Source of the DNA: Cryptomeria japonica
Taxonomy: Eukaryota; Streptophyta; Pinopsida; Cupressales; Cupressaceae
Direction: 5' to 3'
Assembly (NCBI RefSeq): GCF_030272615.1
Contig: NC_081414.1
Location: 814,658,569-814,722,568, forward strand
DNA: 64,000 nt
In this document: in pieces, positions 1 to 10,818 of the stretch
Numbering within the stretch: the stretch's first letter is position 1
How the letters are laid out: each line of letters opens with the position of its first letter
The notes under the pieces: model-generated
The model's input: only the letters and a program-made list of their open reading frames with translations
The model's database searches: none
What the model was told of the DNA's origin: nothing
Translations under genes and position numbers: made by a program

Positions 1-650
1 AAAAATCTCTTAACCTAATTTTCTAGGTTGCCCAAAATTTCTATTTAAAAAAAAAAAAACATTAAAATTCCCCATTGACTTTCTTTTCTTTTTTCTATTT
101 TTCCTTTTTCATATTTCTCAAAACAAATAAATGAAAAATTCCCTCTTTTTTAAAATTACATTTTCATAAGTAGCAATTAAATCAATTTTTCTACTAAATA
201 GGAAAGCAATGAGTTAACTTAATTTGCATATATTTAAAAGCAATTAACTAATATATTCTATTTCTTTCGTTGGATCTAAACACGATTACTTTTTCAAATA
301 TAAGCAGCCTAAAATTAAAATCTAATAAACTAATCAATTACGCTTGATTCAAGGCATAAGGCATAATAAGGAATGAATCGATCAAGTCAACAATAATGAC
401 AACTTAAACTTAAATAATTAACTGAACCACCAAGGCATGCAAATCGAGGAAAAGTAAAAAGACTCGAAATTCAGACAAAAGGGATGAACGACCGACTGAC
501 GACACTCACAATAATAGACTGAGGTAAGGACTAGGGTCAAAAGCTATCTCCTCCACTCCCATCGGACATATAAGGCACGCTCAGACCTGTGAAGCCAGGT
601 GGAGACGATACCCCGTACCTACCCGGTACTTGTACCTGCAATAGCCTGCA
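1..650 (+). mobile_element. Fragment of the large LTR family seen at 31997-36235
   Basis: Non-coding. From about 290 to 645 it follows the order of 35640-36030: an AT-rich stretch, a block with GCAAATCGAG, a block of GACGAC/GACTGA motifs, AGGTCAACTAGGGTC-like text, then AAACCTG...CCAGGTG...GACGA and a GTACCTG stretch. The match is diverged but collinear and in the same orientation. The first 290 bases are AT-rich and could be the upstream part of the same LTR. The fragment stops where the Copia remnant begins at about 650, so it is truncated on that side. No TG/CA ends are visible. The family is inferred from the internal match only. Confidence 0.55.
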
Positions 651-887
651 TCACCGATTGATGCAAGTATGCATTTGATAAACAAGACCAATCAGTGCTG
701 TGGCCCTACGATCTTTTGTCATCCACTTCGTTGCTGCATCTGCATCTTGTGGCTTTGTTACAGTCCCATCCACAATCTCCCACAATTCTTTCTCAATTAA
801 TGATAGTTGCACTTTAATTTGCCATGTGTGGAATTTATGCCCTTCAAATTTAGGAATTGTAACTACTTTATCCATAATCTTTATCAC
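651..887 (-). pseudogene. Copia gag N-terminal fragment
   Basis: Read on the minus strand this frame gives 78 residues containing IPKFEGHKFHTWQIKVQLSL followed by LWEIVDG, the usual start of plant Ty1/Copia Gag (a hydrophobic segment, FxGxNYxxWK-like, then LWxIVDG). A complete Copia polyprotein is over 1,200 residues, so nearly all of gag-pol is missing. It lies just downstream (on the minus strand) of a leader and a primer site at 1185-1196, as expected for the 5' end of a Copia element. The rest was lost where the neighbouring LTR fragment begins. The family call is strong; the element is dead. Confidence 0.85.
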
Positions 888-1184
888 TCAAAGACAAATA
901 AAATGATAACAAAAGATTTGTGATGTCACCCTATAAAGAGATAGTCCATTTCATACCTCTTTTCTTGAAACATGATTGCAAGATTCTAGTTTGGCATTTG
1001 GACTTGAATCATATCTCTATTTTCACTTCCACCTTCCTTTTATTGTTCATCTCTCACCATTACAAACACTGAAATCATATCACTGCCATCTACAGTTCTT
1101 CTAACTCCTCTGCAACACAGCAAATGCAGAAGCCAGCCCCAATCTTATTCCTCCATTAGCCACAGATCATAGAAACTAGTTTTC

Positions 1185-1196
1185 GCTCTGATACCA
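1185..1196 (-). other. Copia primer-binding site, initiator Met tRNA type
   Basis: The minus strand reads TGGTATCAGAGC, the canonical plant Copia primer site complementary to the 3' end of initiator methionine tRNA. It directly abuts the LTR ending at 1197, which fixes the orientation of the element. The stretch 888-1184 between it and gag is the untranslated leader. Confidence 0.9.
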
Positions 1197-1486
1197 TGTT
1201 GAAATGGTAGAGCCAACATAGAACAAAAAAAACTAAACCATGATTGAAGAGAATGACACAAATGAAAAATATTATTGATTTGATTTTGTAGGATAAAATG
1301 TATTATCAGATACACATATTCATTCTAAATGTGTGCCTTTAAATAGGCAATACAAAATATTCATTCTAAATGTGTGCCTTTAAATAGGCAATACAAAACA
1401 GCAAATGGTTGTGTAACTGCACAACTGAAAACACAACCACCGGTAGTTTTATTAATTAAATCTAAACTAATGTAATAACACCAACA
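1197..1486 (-). mobile_element. Copia LTR, 290 bp
   Basis: On the minus strand it begins TGTTGGTGTT at 1486 and ends CAACA at 1197, directly next to the primer site. The length of 290 bp is normal for a plant Copia LTR. It contains a perfect 41-bp tandem duplication (1316-1356 and 1357-1397), which puts two copies of a CCTTTAAATAGGC block side by side. On the minus strand this block reads GCCTATTTAAAGG, a plausible TATA region. The flanking bases TTGTA (1487-1491) would be one target-site copy; the other end of the element is lost. Confidence 0.8.
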
Positions 1487-3600
1487 TTGTATACTTTTTA
1501 TTAATTAGTAATAGAGAATTTGTGTACTGTTAAAAAACCAGAGCACTCTGTTTTTATTCTGATTTGTGTCTGTTATATTTCTGCAATTTGTATATTGGTG
1601 TTATTTGTTTTTCTTCTGTCATAATTATCTTAAGTTTATCAGCTGGCTAAAGGAGCGGGGTAGTTTTCATATTCTACAACAGAGAGAATGTTGCATATTG
1701 AGTGAAGCCTTTTAGAGTTGTAATTTTGCAATAGTGCAAAACGTTTATTAATAGTCAAATAAAATCTGAGGGTGGAGGGAAAAGAATATCAGTGAATGAA
1801 ATGAACAACAATAAAAAAAAATCATTGCTCACAAGCAAAAAAAAACTTATCAGGAAATGAGATTAAAGACAAAATATAATATAGAACCCTGTAAAGCAAT
1901 CCGTTGAAAACTACAATATTCCTGTTATTATTATTCAAACAACAATTGAGTGTCTGAAAGGTGTGGGCTTTGAATGGGAAAGAGCGAGCTGGTAGGGGGA
2001 AATTACCTATACTAAGAGACAAGATGTGGCCAGAGAGAAGCTTGTAGAATCCTCTGAGACAATCTTTTGCAAAGTGCAAACTGCAATTTTGCAATATCAA
2101 TCAAGATTTAAAAAAAATTGTTAGTGAGTGACATGAATTACATAAAACAGACTATATTGTTTCAAAAGCGTGAACTTTGAATGGCAAACAGTGACCTGTA
2201 AGGGGGAAATTACGTGCGGAGAGAGGAGAGTTGTGCTTTTAGAAGTGTCTAGATATAATCTTGTAGAACCATAATATTGTAGAACTATGTGACTTGTAAT
2301 GATTTGGAAATTGGAATTTTTCAATAGAAAAGAACATTCATAAATATTCGAACAAAATCTGAGTGAGAGCAAACAAATCATTAGAAAATGACATGAGCAA
2401 CACAAAACAAACTATATTCTTTGAAAACCGTAAGCTTCCAATATGAAACAATAACTTGGTAGGGTGGCTGGCAAAGTACTTGTAGAGTGAAATTGTTACG
2501 AGTACAGTGAGAGGGGGTGTTGCACAGTGATGGAGCATTTGAAAGCTACTATCTTCCAAAAATAATCGGAGTATGACATCAATAAGACAAAATTTAATAT
2601 ATTATTTTATAATTGCCAGCTTTAAATGGAAGAAATTAAACGCATGGACAAACGATATGTGCATAGATTGAAGATTGTAGAAACCTGTGAAACAATCCTT
2701 TGAAAAGTGCAACCTTCCAATATGAAATAAAATTTAATAATATTGAAACAAAAAATGGAGTCTTTGAAAAAGGTGGGCTTTGAATGAGAAACAGTGAACT
2801 GCGAGGGGAAAATTATCTGTATGAAGAGATTGCAATCTTTGAATGGGAGACAGTGACTGGTAAGGGGAAAATTACCTGCATTTATTAATATTCAAAGACA
2901 ATTTGAGCATTCTTTTAAAAATTAATGAATGAATCGCATGAACAATAGAAAACATTCTATATTCTTTTAGAAGTGTCGAGCTTGCAATGGGAGACATTGA
3001 CCTCTTAGGCGTAAAAGCATCTGCACAGAGAGACGAGTTGTGTGTAGATAGACTCGTCTAGAAGCCATTTTTGCCATATTAAATAAATAAAAATTTGAGT
3101 GTGGGTAAAACAATTTGTCCCTGCGCATTGCCTTTGTCTTTTCATTTTCAGCTACCACATCAAGACTTTTCATCTCCCATCGTTTGTGCATTTCTATTTC
3201 TTAGCTTCTTATGTGCTAGATCCTCCATCTCCTATGTTGACACTCATTTTTAGCATTTCTATTTTTAGCTTCTTTAATTTGTCACTACTCTTAATCTTAT
3301 TTTTATGCACCTCTTTTGTCTTGTTCTGCTACTATATCCCTGTATCTTCATACATTTAATTTGCATATTAAAGGAGAAAAGAACACACATTAATATTCAA
3401 ACAAAATTATGACTTATAATTGTCTACGAAGCAAGTATAGTTTGTTTCATGTTGGTGTATTAGGACTTTTCATATTACCTGGATTATGCACCATACAAAC
3501 AGAAGTTAGTATTATTACCAAAGAGGATGATATTACTGTGAAGCACAAACCATTGAACATGAACATAAGTTGCGTTCTTCATGAACAATAAGATAAAAAA
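1487..3600. repeat. Array of diverged copies of a non-coding repeat
   Basis: No gene is recognised. Recurring blocks appear in the same order: a TTATTAATATTCAAACAAAA block (near 1746, 2338, 2881, 3390), TTAGTGAATGACATGAACAA-like text, a CTATATTCTTT block, then a CTTTGAATGGGAAACAGTGA-like block with AAGGGGAAATTACCTG (near 1970, 2175, 2440, 2780, 2840, 2990), then TTGTAGAACC and CAATCCTTTG..GTGCAA. Units run about 200-350 bp and are badly diverged. Further copies lie at about 5230-5560 and 14880-15010. They could be terminal or internal non-coding DNA of one transposon family, possibly the Helitron-like element nearby. Small open frames here lack recognisable domains. Confidence 0.6.
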
Positions 3601-5229
3601 GTTGAATAGAGTGACAAAATTTGTAAGAATAACATGTAGTCTAATGTAGCGATCAGAACTGCAATAAAATGAAAAAGTTGAAAAAATGTCTTGAATTGGT
3701 TTTTAGTTGGAAAACAATTAGATAACTGTAATGAATTCAAGGAAGTCTTTCTTGGAAAGATTAATAGTTAATTTCATCATATCTTAAAGAAATAGAATGT
3801 AGAAAAGCAACAAATATTACCATGGGTCTAATATGGAGGGGCTATCTTTCTATATATACTTTTTTTTATTTTTTTGGCAAAAGTGGATAGAACCACTGAA
3901 CTATATTAAATTTTAAAATTTATCTTTCTATATACTTTCTATATATACTTAGTCATATACCTGTATTAAATTTTTTTTAGTATTATATGAAAAGACAAGT
4001 ATACAATTGATAAAGTTTATTACGACTATATAATAAACTGTTCTTAGAATTAGAAGATGACAAAAATAAAAGAGATGGTTTACGTCGTGGCAGACGACAC
4101 TTGAGTTTGGAAGTCCGACAGGTAATACATGTGCATTTAGTAGTAATTTGCATCCGAAATGACGGATAATGCCCTATGCAATCAAGTGGTTTTGTCTTTG
4201 AACAATAAACAATATTACATTTTATTAAACATTCAAGTGTGAAATATGTGCTAAATTATTAGTGACATTATTAGAAAGGAATGCAATCAGACAATGATAT
4301 GAGCAATTTTAAAATAAATGTTGCTTGATTGAATAATGTGTTAAATATCATGTAGCCAACAATACACCTTTTTTCGCGTCAACTTACAAATAGTGTCATC
4401 GTAATGGTGTGCTGTGAATGGTGCAAATGATGTTTGGTTTCGAACTTGGAGATTTGAAGTAGTAATAACAATCAGTGTAGGTAGAAATCAAATCAACTAA
4501 TGATGAGTATAATACCAAGGATGATATAGTAAAAACAATGAAATGTTTTACCTTGCAAAGAGCCATTAGTAGCATTATTACAAAGAAGTGCTCTTTGGCA
4601 TTGACCTGAACAAGTAAATAAATCTTAATTGATTGAATTACGTGTTAAATACCATGTAGCTAACAGCATACCTGTTGATCACGAGGTGTAAAAACTTTAT
4701 GATTAAAAGATTGATAGCTATAGTTCATGCAATTTCTATGCACTTATAATGGTCAAAATAATTTTAAAGCATGAGAAAATATGTTCCAATACTCAATATA
4801 TGAAATAGTGAGTTCGGGCACATTGTAAAACAAATAGTAATCTAGTTAACTTACAGAAATTACCCGTGACTTGGAAGAGTCAAATGTATTAGTTGGTGTG
4901 TTTGTTATGTAGAGACTATGTTCATCACAGTTTTTATACACAATTATAAATCTTCATGGCATTTTGGCATTTTCTGCATATATGTCAAAACTATAAAATG
5001 TAGTTTAAATGAAAGTTGAGATGTTGTTTACCTTGTAGGAAGTAACAACTGAAGGAGGTAAGATTGATAGTAAGTGTTGGAATTGTTCAATCTAGTGTAA
5101 TTGCAATTGGAAGAGCAATATCTTTCATGTTTTGAACATGATTGTTTAGTTAACTAAATGTAATTCAGACAATTTGAGCTAGAAAAGCTGTGAGTTATGT
5201 CTTGCGTTGTTTATGAAGTAGAAGATGGA
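3601..5229. other. Intergenic DNA with one diverged duplication, no gene recognised
   Basis: AT-rich sequence with no frame I can support. One internal similarity stands out: GATTGAATAATGTGTTAAAT with following CATGTAGCCAACA near 4329, and a close match near 4630, about 300 bp apart. This suggests an old tandem duplication. Several short ACCTTG..GAA stretches look alike but carry no recognisable protein signal. Confidence 0.4.
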
Positions 5230-5560
5230 AAATTTGTATAAAGCTCCAAATGGGAAACGGTGACCTGTGAGGGGGAATTATTTATGTATGTATTGTTGGC
5301 AGTCCCTTGTTTTCTGGGACATGGCTTACATGGATAGTGACATGAGATGTGCCGAGATAAAAGTTTGTAGAACCCTTTGAAGTAATCCTTTCACAACTGC
5401 AATGTTAGAATGGAAAACACCATTTATTAATCTTTAAACAAAACTTGAGTGGGGCAAAAGAATTATCAGTGAATGGCATGCACGACAGAAAAACATACTA
5501 TATTTGTTGCAAAACTTGCTTGCAGGGAGGAATCCAAAATGGAAAATCGACGATAAGCTT
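5230..5560. repeat. Further copy of the 1.5-3.6 kb non-coding repeat
   Basis: This contains GGGAAACGGTGACCTGTGAG, then TTTGTAGAACCC, then AATCCTTTCACAACTGCAAT, then ACCATTTATTAATCTTTAAA followed by a TTATCAGTGAATGGCATG block. The order is the same as in the array upstream. It directly precedes the helicase remnant. Confidence 0.6.
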
Positions 5561-5749
5561 ATGATAACATTTTGAAAACAATAAATTCGACACTTTAGAA
5601 GCAGATAGGACCACGCAAGACCTTTGGAAGAGCAATATGTGACATGGTTTGATCGAGATTGTGCACTTCAAGAAATCTAATTTGCAGACACTGATCTAGG
5701 TAAGATATGGATGAGTACTTTGGTCTGCATTGTCGGTTGCTTTAGGGGA

Positions 5750-7806
5750 GAGTAGGTGCAGACATGCTTCTCCCTTTTTCCTAATGGCAGTGTTAGTGTT
5801 GTATTGCATTTTGGAATATCCTTCAAAACAGAATGGCGGCTCCATTCACAACCCTTCAATTGACTTATTTCTTGAAAAAGTTTTAAACGTTAACCCTTGT
5901 CTTTCATTCTTTCGTACATCTATTGTGACTTTGCTTAGTGTTCGTCCTTGCAATTTGTATACTATAATTGCCCAAGCCATGTCTTCTGGAAGTTGTGTTC
6001 GATTGGCTCGTGTTATAGGAGTGATTTAAATGTTCTTTGGATTTTGTACATACCATGTTGGGCCAATGCAGTTATCAAATTGAACTACAACATAGTCTGA
6101 CGAATCTGGTGGCTTGGAATTATTACTATAGATAATTTAATTTGACCTAGTGATCCATTTACAATTCTAGCTTGGATCCATAGGTTTGTTGTTAACATCA
6201 CTTGCTCACCTATGCATGATAGTAGCTGTGGTTGTTGTGCATCATTGTTATAGTCAACAGATGTTTGTTGTGCAGCTTGAGCGACACTAACAGCAATGGC
6301 TAGGTTCAAATGTTTCAACATTTTTTTGTTATGTAGTCTAGCCATGTCGTTGATTGCAAATAAATGGATCGAATTGTCAAATTGTTTTTTTCTTTCATAT
6401 GTGTTTCCCTATCATGCTAAAAGTGTCTAGGGTTTCTTATGTTTTGAAGAACTGTTCAGAAATTTTGTTGAGAATCACTTTAGCCTTGTTGATGAAAAAT
6501 GGTGTCCAATGTTACTGCTATTGTAAAATTCTACCACAAATTGAATGTCCTAGAATGTGATGCATAAAGAGGCTTATCCATGATTGGAGGTAGCTGGCCA
6601 AGGTCACCAGCAAGAATAATTGAGACACTACCACAACTTTCATGTTGTTTGTTTGGGAATGCTTCCCTTAGGCGGTTGTCTGTTATGAATTATTTTGGTC
6701 CCAAAAAGCTCATCATCTCATCTATTAGGATGTATTTGACATATTTGAAGCCCTCTTGGAATGTTGTCAAGTACTATCCCTGCGAACAATGCATGCCCTT
6801 TATAGGAATTATCTGGGATATATGGATTGTTGTATGCGTATGTTATAAGTAGGCACACCTATGGGTGCAAAAGCAAGCAAGGGATTTCTTTCGGAGGTTG
6901 TGCATGTGTTTATTTTTTCCTAATACAATCTCTCCAGAACGATTTGCTAGTGCTTGTTGTGCCTTGAATAATTATGGATAGAGGGTTAGTTGGGGATGGG
7001 TACGTGTGATGTTGCACGATAAGGTGTAGTGCAAGTAGTTCTTTTGGTGCTAGTTGGTAAGTTGTGTTTATAGCTGATAAGTGGCTATCAATCCCATCAA
7101 ATTGCAATTTTTTAGTAGATATGAATTGTTTAGCAATCTCGTGCATTTCGTGGGAAACGTTACTTTTGTTCCATGGGTAGTTAATATCAAAGTCTTGTCT
7201 GCCTAGCATTTGAAGTTCACTTATTTTAAGGTTATTGGTGGTGTCCATTTAGGAGAGAAATTACCATTTATATAGGTCTGTCTCATGTTCATCTTGCAGA
7301 TTGTTGGTATCACTGTCATCTTCTTCTTTGGGTCTAGGGGAGTTTGTTAATCTATCAATGTGCCAATCGGTAGTAATTGGCAACTGAGTAATCTCCAACT
7401 TGTTGCCATTTCTTCTTTTGTGATTCCTATGTCTGTAGGTATGTGGTTAAAGTGCTTGTATAATTGAAGTTTCTTCCAACAAAAGTATTTTCATATAAGT
7501 TTGTATAATAGAACTGTTTTCATTTGGAGGTTCTTTCAACTGTGGGTACACACTAACAATTACCTTTTTCCCTTTTAACCATTTTACTTTTTTGTGCTCA
7601 GAAACATATGAGTACATTTGTGCTAATTCTATGAGACATGTAGCTTCTGATTCAAGGGATCTCTGGATATAGGAGCAGATATAAGTGGTTGAAAGATCAT
7701 CTTCATTGTCTGATTTTGTTATACGCTGAAGATTTTTCTGCCAACATTTAAGGAAACAAAGGATTGACTCCACCTTATGAGTGGCAATTTTTGCAGCATG
7801 TAGCAT
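5750..7806 (-). pseudogene. PIF1-type DNA helicase pseudogene, Helitron-like
   Basis: Fragments of a PIF1-family helicase follow in the correct order on the minus strand. The decayed ATP-binding loop region LSIIIQGTTSTSKSF is at about 6935-6980 (a living copy has GTAGTGKS). The motif SIILAGDLGQLPPIMD, usual for PIF1 motif II/III, is near 6580-6640. GEQVMLTTNLWIQARIVNGS follows near 6130-6220, and AWAIIVYKLQGRTLSKVTID, the C-terminal motif V/VI region, at about 5910-5985, then a GLTF..SRNKS segment. The 119-residue frame at 7447-7806 is probably its upstream part, with less support. Stops and frameshifts separate all pieces and the Walker A lysine loop is altered, so it cannot be active. PIF1 helicases of this type occur in cells and as the Hel domain of Helitrons. 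The RPA1 remnant on the same strand at 17.6-18.7 kb favours a Helitron origin, but no Rep domain or CTRR end was found. Confidence 0.75.
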
Positions 7807-8128
7807 TTCTCATGTGCTCCAACGTGACGGTGAGCAATTACACCCATCATCAATTTTTGGTAATGCTAGCAAAGCTTTATCATGTTTACTTGTACATGCT
7901 ATCCTCTTTAGCATATTTAAAATTTTTACACAGCACTATGTTTTTTGAAGTGACAGGTTGACAATCAACATTAGCTCTGCATATTGCAAGCATGTGGGGG
8001 CTATGAATGTTGGGGTGATCATCATTTCTTGTAGGTCTATAACATGTAAATCGCAGAGATGAGGTTGGCCGTTTGAAACTCCACCCTTTTAATATGGATT
8101 TGTTTCTTGTGCCACTATATTTAGCAAA
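7807..8128. other. Intergenic DNA without recognised features
   Basis: Short open frames exist on both strands but none shows a domain. It may still contain decayed transposon sequence upstream of the helicase remnant. Confidence 0.3.
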
Positions 8129-8223
8129 GAGCCCCGCCTGGCTTAGTGGCTTCGGAGGTAATTTAGGTAGGGAGAGGTTGTGTGTTTGACCCACCCTCCA
8201 ATAACACATTTATAAAATAAAAA
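8129..8223 (+). mobile_element. Possible tRNA-derived SINE
   Basis: TGGCTTAGTGG at 8139-8149 fits an RNA polymerase III A box. GGTTGTGTGTTTGACCC near 8176-8192 resembles a B box at a suitable distance. An A-rich tail (TTATAAAATAAAA) follows. AGCAAA occurs just before (8123-8128) and just after (8224-8229), which could be a target-site duplication. The unit is short (about 95 bp) and no second copy is in the window. A decayed tRNA is the main alternative; the cloverleaf is not convincing. Confidence 0.4.
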
Positions 8224-8399
8224 AGCAAAATTGTTGAACAAATATGAAATCGTCGAGACAAATCCACTTGGAACTACTGGGGGTACCACGTGGAACCATT
8301 TTATTGGTCTATGTGGGACTATTTGATTCGTTCCACCCTCCATGGGTCAGAGTTCAATTGGTCCACGTCAACTACCATGCATGCTGCCATGCCATTCAT

Positions 8400-9217
8400 A
8401 TGGATGCTACGTGTCGAAATTTGGTGATGCCACATCATCATTTGTACTTGGTCAACCTTTTCTCTATTTAACTTTGATTGGTAGTAACTTGCACATACAG
8501 TCTCCAATTGACGTGATTCCAACGACGTTAGAATCCATTGTCCTACCTAACTTTTACTGAGTATAACTTATGTGTGAGGCCTGAATGGATGCTACGTGTC
8601 AAAATTTGGTGATGCCACATCATCTGTACTTGGTTAACCTTTTCTCTATTTAACTTTGATTGGTGGTAACTTGCATGTACAGTCTCCAATTGACGCGATT
8701 CCAACGATGTTAGAATCCATGGTCCTACCTAAGGGCATGTCCCCATGCTGCTGCTTAGCTTATTTTGGCTAGCAGCAAGTGCTCAACTTTTTAAGGAGCA
8801 ATTTGTGGAGCACGTGGCCCCATGGATAGTCAAATGGCTGCTTATTTTTATGCAATCTTCTTAAATCATTTTGTAAATGAAATTATTGATAATATTTTTT
8901 ACAAATAAAATTCATAAGCAAAATTTTAGGCAAGTAAATAGGAGAGCAAAAAAATGTGGTGAAGCCATGTGTTTTTTTTTTTCAATGCTTGCAGCTACTT
9001 ATTTCTAGCCCCCCTTTTTTTCAAAGCTTATTTTCATTTTTTAAGCATTTGCTGCTCCACTAAAATAGGAAAAGATTCCAATTCATCCTTTTCCCTTAAT
9101 TAGAATTTTACATGGGAACACTCCAGCTGCTTAAATTTAAGCAGAAAATGCTCATAAGCAGCGGCATGGGGACATGGGGTAACTTTTACTGAGTATAACT
9201 TATGTGTCAGGCCTCCT
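8400..9217. repeat. 185-bp tandem duplication, second copy split by a MITE
   Basis: ATGGATGCTACGTGTC starts at 8400 and again at 8585, a period of 185 bp. The two copies agree closely, including GATGCCACATCATC, CTTTTCTCTATTTAACTTTG, AGTCTCCAATTGACG and ACTTTTACTGAGTATAACTT. In the second copy the match breaks after CCTACCTAA at 8732 and resumes at 9180 with TAACTTTTACTG. No protein is encoded. Confidence 0.9.
8733..9179. mobile_element. Tourist-like MITE (PIF/Harbinger type), 447 bp
   Basis: The ends are imperfect inverted repeats of about 25 bp: left GGGCATGTCCCCATGCTGCT, right (reverse complement) CCCCATGTCCCCATGCCGCT, both then running into GCTTA. The element is flanked by TAA on both sides (8730-8732 and 9180-9182). 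The first unit of the host duplication has the uninterrupted junction CCTACCTAACTTTTACTG, so the insertion point and the 3-bp duplication are directly confirmed. GGGCATGT ends and a TAA target fit non-autonomous PIF/Harbinger elements. There is no transposase frame inside. Confidence 0.9.
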
Positions 9218-9299
9218 TTTGACGCGATTCAAGTTGCATCATGATTGTGTCGGCAAGCTCCATCTAGTCATGCCATTTTCGTCGGATTTTGAGAATGTG

Positions 9300-9640
9300 A
9301 AAGTTTTTAAGTCTTTTAGATCCTTAGATCAATAACAGATGCATAGAAGATGTATGGAGAATTTAGAGGTATGTTTCTTGTGGGTGTCCACATTTTATTA
9401 ATAAGGTAATTTTATCAACACATATTTGTGAGTTGTTCCCACTTTTGTTTTTTAGACAAATAGAATCCATGGAATGAACAAAATCTTGTTTTTTTTTATG
9501 AGGGTTTTTTTTATAGAAACAAAACCCATGGAATGAACAATAACATGGAAAAGCTAAGTATAGTGGCAAAATCAAGAAGTTTGTGTCTTATGTTTTTTAT
9601 GAGAGGGTTTCTTGTGTGTTCCAACACTGCTACTCATTCA
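9300..9640. repeat. Dispersed repeat shared with 14690-14880
   Basis: CATAGAAGATGTATGGAGAA, GAGGTATGTTTCTTGTGGGT and GTCCACATTTTATTAATAAG have close counterparts at 14737-14810 in the same order, followed in both by a CCCACTTTTTG and CCATGGAATGAA-like block. The 14.9-kb copy leads straight into the non-coding repeat family of 1.5-3.6 kb, so these may be parts of one element. CATGGAATGAACAA itself occurs twice here. Confidence 0.6.
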
Positions 9641-10437
9641 TATATATATACATATGTACATACTGTTAGTTAACAGATTGGACTTCCCAAAATTTATTAA
9701 TAAATACTCATGTTCGCCCAGTAGGAAACCAATGAAAACCAACAGTTGGGTAAATAATGTTAATTTACCCTCTGCATAAGGGTACAACTCCCCATATGAT
9801 ATTCAATGAATTTTGACCAAATTTTATCATATAATTCACTTTTAACCAGAAAGCAAAGAAAGGCTTTAACATTCACTTGTCAACACAAAATGAACGCCTC
9901 ACAACGATTATCGGAATGCATAACAAAACATTAAACTTCAAATAACGATTAACCTATATAAAGTGATCAAAATATTTGAACTCTGATTGATACTCGCTCG
10001 TGCCTCATAGGACAAGGGGAATCAGAATATTCAAATGCTTTCAGCTAATTTCATTCATCAGATTGATTCACAAACTTGATATTAGATAAAAATCAGAGAA
10101 AGGAATCCAATACATGAACATATAAATATCCCAACATAAATCTTTTATATATTCAAACTCACAGGTTTCAAAAACTGTATCAAACATTCCATTCCATTCA
10201 AAGATGGAGTATTTCACTGAAATTAACAAGTAAAACAGTCTGCTATCTTAATTTTTACAAAATTTCATGGATCCTCGCCAAAACATCCATTACTAATATA
10301 TGTATAGCCACCAGGCCGACCTAATAGCTAAACACAAAGCTTCAAGAAACAACCGTTCGTAATTGAAATTAACTAAAATGGCCAAGAGCCGCAAACAGAG
10401 CTATAATTGCAAAACAGGAAACGGTTCTTGATTTGTC
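9641..10437. other. Intergenic AT-rich DNA, nothing recognised
   Basis: No frame, inverted repeat or transposon end could be supported. Confidence 0.3.
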
Positions 10438-10818
10438 TTATTGGTGTGTTGTGCCACGTATATTTCGCCACTCCATATGAGCCGCTGAAAAGTTGTGAAC
10501 AACTTGATAATGTGGGAGCCCAATGTGCAAGATTCGTTGCTTCCAAACCTCTTTGTCCATACTCACTTCCAAAACTTTAGTTTTGTGCATTTCCAAGTGA
10601 TCAGAACAGACAACCAACATAGATTCAATTCTGGCAACTCTGGAGAAGTCATCTTTGGTTAAAGATTTACTCTTCGCCAGCAGCAACAATAATTTTCTTA
10701 CCTGAGAAGCATCATATTTAAAGACGGAAAACATTGAAGAGTACCAAAGCATGCTTCGCCCCAACTCATTTATCCGTGTAAAACTTCCCATGATTTGATA
10801 TAGTTCTGACATGCTCAT
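10438..10818 (-). CDS. Unrecognised 126-residue open frame
   Basis: Begins MSMSELYQIMGSFTRINELG and ends RNIRGTTHQ. It looks soluble: mixed charged and hydrophobic residues, a lysine-rich middle (LLLLLAKSKSLTKDDFSR) and no signal peptide or membrane segment. I recognise no family. Its composition is more protein-like than other small frames nearby, so it could be a small gene, one exon of a larger one, or a piece of a decayed transposon protein. No promoter or splice evidence was found. Confidence 0.3.
   Translation of the reverse strand: MSMSELYQIMGSFTRINELGRSMLWYSSMFSVFKYDASQVRKLLLLLAKSKSLTKDDFSRVARIESMLVVCSDHLEMHKTKVLEVSMDKEVWKQRILHIGLPHYQVVHNFSAAHMEWRNIRGTTHQ

Noticed and set aside
5730-6029. 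99-residue plus-strand frame
   Set aside because: It is the opposite strand of the PIF1 helicase C-terminal motifs.
6580-6852. 90-residue plus-strand frame
   Set aside because: The minus strand carries the helicase motif with GDLGQLPP, so this is a shadow.
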